Positions 53,066 to 60,534 of a stretch of DNA of 64,000 bases are shown here, one piece after another. Positions within the stretch are counted from its first letter, which is position 1. Each line of letters opens with the position of its first letter. Under the pieces are notes generated by a model that saw only the letters and a program-made list of their open reading frames with translations, made no database searches and had not been told where the DNA came from. The stretch spans positions 53,475-117,474 of the forward strand of contig JAVBKW010000021.1 in NCBI GenBank assembly GCA_031553855.1, written 5' to 3'. A program made the translations under genes and the position numbers. Origin of the DNA: RACS-047 sp031553855 (GTDB taxonomy: Bacteria > Bacillota > Clostridia > Christensenellales > Pumilibacteraceae).

Positions 53066-53530
53066 GGATTTGAACATAAGGTTTGCTATCTGCGCGCCTA
53101 AATCCTCGTCGCTTATATCGGAGTATTCATCCCAGATGTTTTCCGCCCAGATTTCCACATGGTCGTTCGCGCCGATCGTTACAAGGTTTTTTGATAAAAA
53201 GTTCCCTTCCTTGTCCTTGATTTTGGCAAATTCCAAAAGCTTTTGGGGTATCAGATAGCGTCCCTGCCCGTCCTCTTCCACAACCTGCGTCGCCGCTAAT
53301 ATTTTTCTTTGGACGGCGGCGTTTTCTCTAGTATAAGGCGCATTTGCGAACTGCTTAGAAAAAAACTCTTTCGCGTCGGATTCGGGCAGCACATAAAGGC
53401 AGTTGTCCGTTCCGCACATTACGCAAAGGCGGTTGGTCAAAAGCTGTTCTTTAAGCTTCGGCGGCATACGAAGCCTTGACTTTTCATCGATCTGATGACG
53501 GTATTCGCCAACTAAAAACTTATCGAGCAT
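53063..53530 (-). CDS. mraZ: Transcriptional regulator MraZ
   Basis: 155 residues from the ATG at 53528-53530, which has a perfect AGGAGG 8 nt upstream; a longer frame to 53617 lacks support. MraZ is a double AbrB-like (SpoVT-type) DNA-binding protein that forms rings and regulates its own dcw operon. The two halves begin FLVGEYRHQIDEKSRLRMPPKLKEQL and ILAATQVVEEDGQGRYLIPQKLLEFA, each with the conserved D/G-x-x-R-[LY]-x-[MI]-P pattern. First gene of the division cluster. The TAA stop coincides with the end of a MITE-like element. Confidence 0.94.
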   Translation of the reverse strand: MLDKFLVGEYRHQIDEKSRLRMPPKLKEQLLTNRLCVMCGTDNCLYVLPESDAKEFFSKQFANAPYTRENAAVQRKILAATQVVEEDGQGRYLIPQKLLEFAKIKDKEGNFLSKNLVTIGANDHVEIWAENIWDEYSDISDEDLGAQIANLMFKS

Positions 53531-53565
53531 ACTCTTTACCTCCTTTTTTTGTAATGCAAAAAACG

Positions 53566-53578
53566 GGTCAACTTGACC
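53566..53578. promoter_or_regulatory. Perfect palindrome in the mraZ leader
   Basis: GGTCAA-C-TTGACC, 6+1+6 perfect, just downstream of the predicted mraZ start site. It includes a further TGGTC box on the minus strand (53575-53579). Possible operator for MraZ or another regulator. Confidence 0.45.
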
Positions 53579-53588
53579 ACTTACAGGT

Positions 53589-53630
53589 AGTATATCACAT
53601 AGTTTAACCATTTGCAACCACTTTTGACCA
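53589..53630 (-). promoter_or_regulatory. mraZ promoter with overlapping MraZ-box array
   Basis: Minus-strand -35 TTGCAA (53612-53617), a 17-nt spacer and extended -10 TG-a-TATACT (-10 at 53589-53594). Three TGGT boxes start every 10 bp (complement ACCA at 53607-53610, 53617-53620, 53627-53630), overlapping the -35. MraZ of E. coli and mycoplasmas binds TGGGN repeats at 10-bp spacing, so this TGGTN array is the likely autoregulatory operator. Confidence 0.7.
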
Positions 53631-53740
53631 TTTTGATACTAAAATTTTTTCTTTTGATATATTATGCCTACTATTTTTTTTTGACTGTTTTTTAATACGG
53701 ACTCATTGGGGATGTTTCAAGGCTATAAAAAAAACTATAT

Positions 53741-53873
53741 GGGTGTTTCAAGAAGGGGTTAGAGACGGGTAACAGGTGGCAAAATGGCGACAGGAGTGTA
53801 TTTCAGATACTTTAGGCTAAAGCCATTTTGACACTCTCAAGCCCGTATATGACCCCTTATTGAGACACTCCCA
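53741..53873. repeat. Long imperfect inverted repeat (about 130 bp)
   Basis: Left arm GGGTGTTTCA...AAGGGGT...ACGGG...CAAAATGGC pairs with the right arm GCCATTTTG...CCCGT...ACCCCTT...GACACTCCC. The innermost 9 bp are perfect. The loop region GGAGTGTATTTCAGATACT resembles the core of the family 1 MITE. It lies between the divergent mraZ promoter and ilvA. Confidence 0.7.
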
Positions 53874-53971
53874 AAAAGCAGTTGATTTTTTCAGCATTAA
53901 ATGCTAAAATATTTCAAACGCAGAAAGAACTAAAACTTCACAAACAGTCTGCCCTGGGAGCTAAAGAAAAA

Positions 53972-55234
53972 ATGAATTATAATAAAGACTTTGCGGACTC
54001 TGAAAATAGCGCGGCGCTGAAATTATCCGACGTATACGACGCAAGAAAAAGATTGAGCGGCACCGTACACCATACGGCAATGCCCCATTCGCTCACATTT
54101 TCTAATTTATGCTCGAACGAAATATATTTAAAGTCCGAAAACCTGCAAAAAACCGGCTCTTTTAAGGTTCGGGGCGCGTACAATAAGATAGCCCGCCTCT
54201 CTGAAGATAAAAAACCTGAAACTGTGGTTGCGGCAAGCGCGGGAAACCATGCTCAGGGAGTCGCCTACGCCGCAGCTGAAAAAGGCATTGCGTCATATAT
54301 TTGCATGCCCAAAAGCACGCCGATCGCAAAAGTGAACGCTACGGCAAATTACGGCGCGAACGTTGTTTTATACGGCGACTGCTATGACGATGCGTATAAT
54401 AAAGCGATGGAAATCTGTAAAGAAAAAAACGGCGTTTTCATTCATCCCTTTGACGATGAGGACGTTATCGCGGGACAGGCGACCGTCGCCTTGGAAATGC
54501 TTTCCGACCAGCCGGACCTCGACGTCATAATAGTCCCTGCCGGCGGCGGCGGGCTGCTTGCGGGAATAGCGTATACCGTTAAACAGATCAATCCCAAAAC
54601 TAAGGTCATCGGAGTACAGGCTGAAAGGGCGAACGCCATAGTTCAGTCTTTTAAGGCAAAAAAGCGTATTTGTACGGAAAATATTTTTACTATCGCCGAC
54701 GGTATTGCCGTAAAATCGCCCGGCGTAAAAACGTTGGAGCTTATCAACAGATACGCAGACGACCTGCTTACGGTTTCAGACGATGAGATAGCCTCGGCCA
54801 TCATCCATTTGATCGAACGTACAAAGCATATCGTTGAACCTGCCGGAGCCGCTTCGCTTGCGCTTGCTTTAAACGGAAAAATCAAGGAAAAAGGCAAAAA
54901 AATTGCGTGCGTTCTCTCCGGCGGCAATATTGACGTGGGCTTTATTCATAAAATAATTGAAAAAGGTCTTGTAAGCCGCGGACGGCAGATGAAATTTTCC
55001 GTTGTGCTGGCCGATAAACCCGGCTCTCTTTCCGACTTTTCAAGGATCATGTCGGATAATAACGCAAATATCATTTCCGTACAATACGACCGCATGAGCA
55101 CAGAACTGCACTTAAACGAAACTATACTGCATATTGCCTGTGAGGTTGGCGGTTTTGAACACGGACGGAGAGTCATATCGAACTTAGAAAGCAACGGCTA
55201 TAGAGTCATTTTTGAAAGACAGTCTAAAAGCTGA
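53972..55234 (+). CDS. ilvA: Threonine ammonia-lyase (threonine dehydratase) with ACT domain
   Basis: 420 residues from the ATG at 53972, with GGGAG 12 nt upstream and the family start shortly after (LSDVYDARKRLSGTVHHTAMPHS). A frame to 53882 adds 30 residues without family likeness. PLP enzyme deaminating threonine to 2-oxobutanoate via an aminocrotonate. Schiff-base lysine Lys65 in KTGSFKVRGAYNKI, AASAGNHAQGVAYAA, and the phosphate loop VPAGGGGLLAGIAY. The C-terminal ACT-like domain (about 345-420, KFSVVLADKPGSLSDFSRIM) allows allosteric control. The single short ACT domain fits the biosynthetic/catabolic form common in Clostridia. ridA follows by 53 nt. Confidence 0.94.
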   Translation: MNYNKDFADSENSAALKLSDVYDARKRLSGTVHHTAMPHSLTFSNLCSNEIYLKSENLQKTGSFKVRGAYNKIARLSEDKKPETVVAASAGNHAQGVAYAAAEKGIASYICMPKSTPIAKVNATANYGANVVLYGDCYDDAYNKAMEICKEKNGVFIHPFDDEDVIAGQATVALEMLSDQPDLDVIIVPAGGGGLLAGIAYTVKQINPKTKVIGVQAERANAIVQSFKAKKRICTENIFTIADGIAVKSPGVKTLELINRYADDLLTVSDDEIASAIIHLIERTKHIVEPAGAASLALALNGKIKEKGKKIACVLSGGNIDVGFIHKIIEKGLVSRGRQMKFSVVLADKPGSLSDFSRIMSDNNANIISVQYDRMSTELHLNETILHIACEVGGFEHGRRVISNLESNGYRVIFERQSKS

Positions 55235-55287
55235 AACTGGAAAAAACATGCGTCGCAAGAGAACGCAATTAAAAGGATGAAAAAGAA

Positions 55288-55677
55288 ATGGATAAAAAAG
55301 AGAGAAGCGTTATAAATACTAATGAGGCGCCCGGCGCGGTAGGGCCGTATTCGCAGGGAATAAGCTATAACGGATTATTTTATTTTTCCGGCCAGATCGC
55401 TTTGGACCCGCAATCGGGCAAGCTTGTTGACGGCGGCGTGGAAGCGCAGGCAAGACAGGTGCTCCAAAATATAAACGCGCTTTTAAAAAGCCAAAACCTT
55501 ACCGCGCAAAACGTATTAAAAACCACCGTTTTTATAACCGACATCACAAAATTTTCGGCAGTCAACTCAATTTACGCCGAGTTTTTCAACGCCGAGCCGC
55601 CCGCCCGTTCATGCGTGGAGGTTTCTAAGCTTCCTTTGGGCGCCGCGATAGAAATAGAGATCGTCGCGGGAAAGTAG
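55288..55677 (+). CDS. ridA: Reactive imine/enamine deaminase RidA
   Basis: 129-residue Rid (YjgF/UK114) protein that hydrolyses 2-aminoacrylate and 2-aminocrotonate released by PLP lyases. Family motifs: GPYSQGISYNGLFYFSGQI, the catalytic Arg107 in PPARSCVEV, and KLPLGAAIEIEIVA at the end. AAAAGGA lies upstream of the ATG. Cotranscription with ilvA makes functional sense, since IlvA produces its substrate. The conserved Arg marks the RidA subgroup rather than the Rid4-7 groups. Confidence 0.96.
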   Translation: MDKKERSVINTNEAPGAVGPYSQGISYNGLFYFSGQIALDPQSGKLVDGGVEAQARQVLQNINALLKSQNLTAQNVLKTTVFITDITKFSAVNSIYAEFFNAEPPARSCVEVSKLPLGAAIEIEIVAGK

Positions 55678-55697
55678 AATATCCTAAAATGATAAGC

Positions 55698-55737
55698 AAA
55701 CGGCGTTCCTTTCATTTTCTGGAACGCCGTTTTTTCA
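55698..55737 (+). terminator. Intrinsic terminator after ilvA-ridA
   Basis: Perfect 12-bp stem AAACGGCGTTCC/GGAACGCCGTTT (55698-55709, 55721-55732) followed by TTT. Confidence 0.9.
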
Positions 55738-55817
55738 TTTTATTTTACTCGACTTGTCGTTTAATTTAATAGATTTATAAAACTTTTTGAGCGGTCAAAG
55801 CGGACAGATTTAAAAAT

Positions 55818-56516
55818 TTACAGGTCGATGATATGAACCAGTTCGTTGCCGACGAGATCGCATGAGGTCAGATAGTATTTTACATTCTTGATTTGAGATA
55901 GCCGCACTACCCGGCAATCCTTGCCGTGAAGATGCCCGTAAACCACCGCGTCTGCCCCGTAAGCAGAAAAAAGCTCCGTAAAGGGCGAGGATTCAAGGCG
56001 GATATTGAAAGGCGGATAATGTATCATCGCGATACAAACGTCCCCCTCTTTTTTTATACTCTGCATGCTTTTGAGCGACATTTCCATTCTTATAAGCTCG
56101 CGGCTGTATATCTTTTCATCCTCCGGCAAGGCATTTTTTTCCGGCACAGTCCAGCCGCGGCTGCCGCAGATAAGGCAATTGCCGAGCCTTAAGCAGTCGT
56201 TTTGCACGGCGTAAGTATCTTTTGTTAAAGACGCGCGCACCGCGCTTATGCTTTTCCACCAGTAATCGTGGTTACCGCGTATCAAAACTTTTTTGCCTTT
56301 CAATGAGCCGATAAAATCAAGGTCCGGCTTTGCCTGTTCGAGAGTCATCGCCCAGCTTATATCGCCCGCAATCAAAACTATATCGTCATCATTTACAAGC
56401 CTTTGCCACGATGCGACGATTGTTTCTACATAATTGTCCCACGCGCCGCCGAAAATATCCATAGGCTTGGGGTTGTTGATCGACAAATGTAAATCGCCGA
56501 TTGCGAAAACTTTCAT
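55818..56516 (-). CDS. Calcineurin-like metallophosphoesterase
   Basis: 232-residue cytoplasmic phosphoesterase with the full two-metal signature: GDLHLS (D-x-H, residues 7-12), GDISWAM (GD, about 51-57), GNHDYWW (GNHD, about 79-85), the later His in IHYPPF and YGHLHG (GHxH, about 193-198). This branch is common in Firmicutes as an uncharacterised predicted phosphohydrolase; substrate unknown. It stands alone. A TG-extended -10 box TATAAT (56523-56528) ends 6 nt before the ATG inside a small inverted repeat CCGATT/AATCGG, and no Shine-Dalgarno is visible, so the mRNA may be leaderless. Confidence 0.88.
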   Translation of the reverse strand: MKVFAIGDLHLSINNPKPMDIFGGAWDNYVETIVASWQRLVNDDDIVLIAGDISWAMTLEQAKPDLDFIGSLKGKKVLIRGNHDYWWKSISAVRASLTKDTYAVQNDCLRLGNCLICGSRGWTVPEKNALPEDEKIYSRELIRMEMSLKSMQSIKKEGDVCIAMIHYPPFNIRLESSPFTELFSAYGADAVVYGHLHGKDCRVVRLSQIKNVKYYLTSCDLVGNELVHIIDL

Positions 56517-56522
56517 ATTCCG

Positions 56523-56528
56523 ATTATA
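56523..56528 (-). promoter_or_regulatory. Extended -10 element of the phosphoesterase gene
   Basis: Minus-strand TG-a-TATAAT with a poor -35, embedded in CCGATT-tgatat-AATCGG (56519-56536). It lies 6 nt before the ATG at 56516. Confidence 0.45.
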
Positions 56529-56581
56529 TCAAATCGGAAGCATTTAAGAAAGTGTTTTTGCGTAAATATTTTTTAAAAAGG

Positions 56582-57202
56582 TCATTCGATAGGCGGAAAT
56601 AGCGGCAGGTTAAGCAGCGCAGCACAAAGGTCTTCGGCGCCTTCGGTGCAGTCCGGATAAACGGAGAAACCGTACGAGGGAATAACGATATCGGTCATTA
56701 CGATTATTTTCGTTATCGCCACCACGCAGCAAAGGACGTTCACGACCGTTTCGCTCACAAAAGTCCCCATTTCGCCTGCGACGCTTGCGGTTGTGGAAAC
56801 TGTGTAAGGAACAAGCGAACGGCCCGGCACGTTTAAGATAAGGTCGCGGTGGAGCGTTATTTCGCTTCTGCCGGTTCCGATACGCCCCGTCGAATCCGAA
56901 AATGTGACGACGACCGGAATGATGATGTCTCCGACTATCCTCGCCCGCCTGCCCTCGAGCGGCGTTATCACCTGATTGGCAAACAAAGACTCGCCCTGGC
57001 TGACTACGCTTATAAACGTGTACGGATAAATCAGGCCGGGCGTGATATCTCTAAGTACTAGCTGAAAGCTTAATGACGGATATCTGGATATACACCCGTC
57101 AAAAACTCTCGGGACCTCGATCACGACCCTCTCGCATAGCCCGTTTACGGGATTCCCCGTGATCCTTCCCGCTTTAATAGTGTTTTCGCAATTATCTGCC
57201 AT
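56582..57202 (-). CDS. Conserved protein, possibly spore-coat related (DUF3794-like)
   Basis: 206 residues without signal peptide or obvious membrane segment. Beta-rich, with VIEVPRVFDGCISR, SFQLVLRD, QVITPLEGRRARIVGDIIIPVVVTFSDSTGRIGTGRSEITLHRDLILNVP and a second half with SVAGEMGTFVSETVVNVLCCVVAITKI and a C-terminal Cys-x7-Cys. The I-x-G-x-[IV]-x-[IV]-P-[VT]-x-V-x-[YF] style resembles the DUF3794/SPOCS domain of clostridial spore-coat morphogenetic proteins such as SipL, but I cannot confirm it. Its perfect Shine-Dalgarno GGAGG (8 nt before the ATG) lies in the 3' arm of a terminator-like hairpin. Confidence 0.7.
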   Translation of the reverse strand: MADNCENTIKAGRITGNPVNGLCERVVIEVPRVFDGCISRYPSLSFQLVLRDITPGLIYPYTFISVVSQGESLFANQVITPLEGRRARIVGDIIIPVVVTFSDSTGRIGTGRSEITLHRDLILNVPGRSLVPYTVSTTASVAGEMGTFVSETVVNVLCCVVAITKIIVMTDIVIPSYGFSVYPDCTEGAEDLCAALLNLPLFPPIE

Positions 57203-57207
57203 ATAAA

Positions 57208-57247
57208 AAACCTCCGGTTTTACTATATATTTGTATTCCGGAGGTTT
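57208..57247 (-). terminator. engB terminator whose 3' arm carries the next gene's ribosome site
   Basis: AAACCTCCGG (57208-57217) and CCGGAGGTTT (57238-57247) form a perfect 10-bp stem. On the minus strand it is followed by T-rich TTTTTTAT and then the ATG at 57202. The GGAGG that should recruit the ribosome is base-paired in the stem. Confidence 0.75.
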
Positions 57248-57275
57248 AAAAAATGTGACAAATTTTGCCTTTATT

Positions 57276-57914
57276 TTAGTCTGGATTCTCGTTACGTACT
57301 GACATTACCGCATACAGCCTTGCCAGCGCCTTATCCTTATTGATGTTTTTTTCGGCGGAAACGGCTAAAATATTGTCGCGCCCTATCATAATTTCTTTCG
57401 CTATAGTCATTATGTTGCGCTCAAGCTCGGCCTTTGAGAGTTTATCTGTTTTTGTAGCCACAACCGTAAACTGCATTCCGTAATAATAAAGGAATTTTAC
57501 CATCTGCTTATCCTGCGCCGTAGGCGGATGGCGGCTGTCCAACAACACAAAAATATGCTTGAGCTTAACGCTTTGGGCCAAATAATTTTCGATCAGCTCT
57601 CCCCATTCCTTTTTGTCTTTTTTTGCCGCCTCGGCATAGCCATAGCCGGGAAGGTCAACGAGCATGATATCGAGCGTCGAATTTGAGCTTTCAAGAGTGA
57701 ACGGAAAAAGATTTATGAGCCTCGTCCTGCCGGGCGTGGACGACGTCTTTGCGATATCACGCCCCGCAAGCATATTGATAAAAGACGATTTTCCTACGTT
57801 TGAACGGCCTACGACGCAGATTTCTTCACAATCGTAGCTTTCAGAGGAGGACAAATAAACTTCAAAATCCGATATACTTTTTAAAAAATCAACTTTTGTG
57901 ACCTTAACGCTCAT
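57276..57914 (-). CDS. engB: Ribosome biogenesis GTPase EngB/YsxC
   Basis: 212-residue GTPase needed for late 50S subunit assembly. G1 GRSNVGKSS (about 33-41), G2/switch I with TSSTPGRTRLINLF, G3 DLPGYGYAEA, G4 TKTDKLSK and G5 SAEKN are all in place; DLPGYGYA is diagnostic of the family. It follows lon by 17 nt, as in B. subtilis and many Clostridia, and is closed by the hairpin at 57208-57247. Confidence 0.96.
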   Translation of the reverse strand: MSVKVTKVDFLKSISDFEVYLSSSESYDCEEICVVGRSNVGKSSFINMLAGRDIAKTSSTPGRTRLINLFPFTLESSNSTLDIMLVDLPGYGYAEAAKKDKKEWGELIENYLAQSVKLKHIFVLLDSRHPPTAQDKQMVKFLYYYGMQFTVVATKTDKLSKAELERNIMTIAKEIMIGRDNILAVSAEKNINKDKALARLYAVMSVRNENPD

Positions 57915-57931
57915 TTGTTTACCCGCTAAAT

Positions 57932-60295
57932 TTAATTTTTCTCTTCTTTTTCAAGCAGAGCGTGTTCAAAAACCGTATCGATATCGCCTGCAAAAATAAT
58001 TTCCAAAGAGTTCTGCACTTCCTGCGGAACGTCCTGTAAATCTTTTTTGTTTTCTACGGGAATAATTAGCTTTTTTATGCCCGCACGGAATGCCGCAAGC
58101 GATTTTTCTTTAAGTCCGCCGATGGGCAGAACCTTACCGCGCAGCGTTATTTCGCCCGTCATTGCAACAAGGGAGCTGACCTTTCGCTCTGTGAACGCCG
58201 ATAAAATAGCCGTCGCCATAGTAATACCCGCGCTCGGGCCGTCTTTTGGAGTTGCCCCTTCCGGGAAATGTATGTGGGTGTCGTAATTTTTAAATTTCTT
58301 AGAGTCGATGCCGTACTTATCCGCGCGCGCTTTTACAAGCGACATAGCCGCCTGGCACGACTCCTTCATAACGTCGCCGAGCGAGCCGGTAACTGTAACA
58401 TCGCCCTTTCCGTCCGGAATGAGCGCGACCTCTACGTCTAAAGTTACTCCGCCCGCCGCAGTCCAGGCAAGGCCTTTTGCAAGGCCGACTTCGTCGGTTT
58501 CGTTTTTGAGTTCGTCCTTATATTTTGGCGCGCCGAGATATTTTTCAAGATCGGAGCCGCTCACGTCGAACTTCTGTTCGTTCTTTTTTCCGCCGTTTAC
58601 GACCTGCACCGCTATCTTTCTTGCTACCGTAGAAATTTCCCTTTCAAGATTTCTCACGCCGCTCTCTTTTGTGTATGTGGCAATGATCTCCATTATCACG
58701 TCGTCGGAGAGCGCGACGTTCTCCGCTTTAAGCCCGTTTGCTTTAAGCTGCTTGGGCAGCAGATATTTTTTTGCGATCTGAAGCTTTTCTTCGTACGTAT
58801 AACCGCTTAGCTCTATAACCTCCATACGGTCTAAAAGCGGCGCGGGGATAGGCTCTAAGCTGTTCGCGGTAGTAACGAACATAACCTTTGAAAGGTCGTA
58901 CGGCATTTCTAAATAATGGTCTTTGAACGCCGAATTTTGGTTCGGATCCAAAACCTCAAGCATCGCGCTTGCCGGATCGCCGCGGAAATCGCTCGACATT
59001 TTGTCTATTTCGTCGAGAAGGAATACGGGATTTATAACTTCCGCCTGTTTCATTCCAGAAATGATCCTGCCGGGCAGCGCGCCGATATATGTGCGCCTGT
59101 GCCCGCGCACTTCCGCCTCGTCGCGCACTCCGCCGAGGCTCATAGTGACAAGCTTTCTGCCCGCAGCCCTTGCAATAGAGGCGACGATAGAGGTTTTGCC
59201 GACGCCCGGAGGCCCGACAAAGCAAAGGATAGGGCCGTTTAAAGTATTTGTAAGCTGGAGAACGGCTAAATACTCGATTATTCTGTCTTTAACTTTTTTG
59301 AGTCCGTAATGATCCTCGTCCAAAATTTCCCGGGCTTTAACAAGGTCCAGGCTTTCTTTGCTTTTTTCGTTCCAGGGAAGATCTAAAATCCATTCGATAT
59401 ACGTGCGGCTGACTCCCGCCTCGGGCGAGGTCGGACTCATTTTTTCCATACGCACAGTCTCTTTGCGGACCTTCTCCAAAGCATACGGGGGAAGCTTTTT
59501 TTCCTCCGCTTTTAAGCGGTAGCCGTTGAGCTCATCCTCGTTGTCGCCCAGTTCCTCATGGATAGCCTTAAGCTGTTCGCGCAGGTAATATTCCTTTTGG
59601 TTTTTATCGATGCTAAGCCGCACTTTATTTGAAATCTTGCGCTCTACCGATATAATTTCGCACTCTTTTGCCAAAAACTGGTAAATTTCTTCCAACGCCG
59701 AATAATCGTCGGAAAACTGCAGTATTTTCTGCTTTAGTCCGACGTCTTTTACGATGTGCGTCGCGACCATGCCGATAAAATTCTTCGTATTATTTAAGTT
59801 GACTCCTGCGTCAAGCTCGGCAGAAATCTTACTGGACGCCTTTTTATAAAGCTCATACTGCTCGGAAACCTTTCTTTTTGCGGCCTCGAGAAGTATATCG
59901 TCGGACATACTTTCCGGAAAATCTTTTAAAGTGACCTCAAAAAAAGGAGTGATCGAAGTGTAATTCAATATTTCTTTGCGTTCCTTGCCGTTTACTATGA
60001 CCCTAACGCAGTCGTTCGGCAAGCGTATCACCTGACTTATTTTCGCTATGACCCCGACTCTGTATATGTCTTTAGGCGAGGGCGCCACAGTCGCGGTATT
60101 TTTTTGCGCAACTAAAAAGATATCCTCGCCCGCGTCGGAAGCTTTATTGAGCGCAAGCATAGACTTATCGCGCCCCAAATCAAACTGAATTGTCTGCCCG
60201 GGAAAGACGACTACCCCGCGCAGCGCGATCATTTTATACGGCGCTTCCGCAATAGGAATCGCATTTACACTTGTATCGTTTGCTAAATTTTCCAT
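57932..60295 (-). CDS. lon: ATP-dependent protease Lon (LonA type)
   Basis: 787-residue cytoplasmic AAA+ protease. N-terminal substrate domain (about 20-210), a coiled linker, the AAA+ module with Walker A GPPGVGKTS (about 359-367), Walker B PVFLLDEIDKM, and sensor residues TTANSLEPIPAPLLDRM. The proteolytic dyad is Ser688 (KDGPSAGITMA) and Lys731 (PIGGLKEKSLAA). Length matches LonA of Firmicutes (770-800). It sits between clpX and engB, the usual order tig-clpP-clpX-lon-engB. No CIRCE or CtsR box was recognised nearby. Confidence 0.97.
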   Translation of the reverse strand: MENLANDTSVNAIPIAEAPYKMIALRGVVVFPGQTIQFDLGRDKSMLALNKASDAGEDIFLVAQKNTATVAPSPKDIYRVGVIAKISQVIRLPNDCVRVIVNGKERKEILNYTSITPFFEVTLKDFPESMSDDILLEAAKRKVSEQYELYKKASSKISAELDAGVNLNNTKNFIGMVATHIVKDVGLKQKILQFSDDYSALEEIYQFLAKECEIISVERKISNKVRLSIDKNQKEYYLREQLKAIHEELGDNEDELNGYRLKAEEKKLPPYALEKVRKETVRMEKMSPTSPEAGVSRTYIEWILDLPWNEKSKESLDLVKAREILDEDHYGLKKVKDRIIEYLAVLQLTNTLNGPILCFVGPPGVGKTSIVASIARAAGRKLVTMSLGGVRDEAEVRGHRRTYIGALPGRIISGMKQAEVINPVFLLDEIDKMSSDFRGDPASAMLEVLDPNQNSAFKDHYLEMPYDLSKVMFVTTANSLEPIPAPLLDRMEVIELSGYTYEEKLQIAKKYLLPKQLKANGLKAENVALSDDVIMEIIATYTKESGVRNLEREISTVARKIAVQVVNGGKKNEQKFDVSGSDLEKYLGAPKYKDELKNETDEVGLAKGLAWTAAGGVTLDVEVALIPDGKGDVTVTGSLGDVMKESCQAAMSLVKARADKYGIDSKKFKNYDTHIHFPEGATPKDGPSAGITMATAILSAFTERKVSSLVAMTGEITLRGKVLPIGGLKEKSLAAFRAGIKKLIIPVENKKDLQDVPQEVQNSLEIIFAGDIDTVFEHALLEKEEKN

Positions 60296-60454
60296 TTATT
60301 AAATCCGAATCACAACCGGCCGGTTGTTCCTTTACATTTTTTTCAAAATCATTTTAACACATTTTAAAGCTTCTTTCAACATATTTTTGCCGTTATTATA
60401 AATTTTAATAACAATTTAATGTTGCCATTTTTTAAAGATTTTAAGCTTGAAAGC

Positions 60455-60507
60455 GCAAAAAAGCAAGGGAATACGAAAATTATCTAAAGCTAATTATCGT
60501 ATTCCCT
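60455..60507 (-). terminator. Intrinsic terminator after clpX
   Basis: AGGGAATACGA (60466-60476) pairs perfectly with TCGTATTCCCT (60497-60507). On the minus strand it is followed by TTGCTTTTTTGCG. The remaining clpX-lon gap (60296-60534) is A/T-rich with no other feature. Confidence 0.8.
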
Positions 60508-60534
60508 CACTATTATATCCTAAAATTTTATTTT

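Noticed and set aside
53531..53617. 29-residue N-terminal extension of MraZ
   Set aside because: It reads through the promoter, operator and leader. The ATG at 53530 has a perfect AGGAGG.
53882..53971. 30-residue N-terminal extension of IlvA
   Set aside because: No ribosome site and no family similarity; it starts at the edge of the inverted-repeat element.
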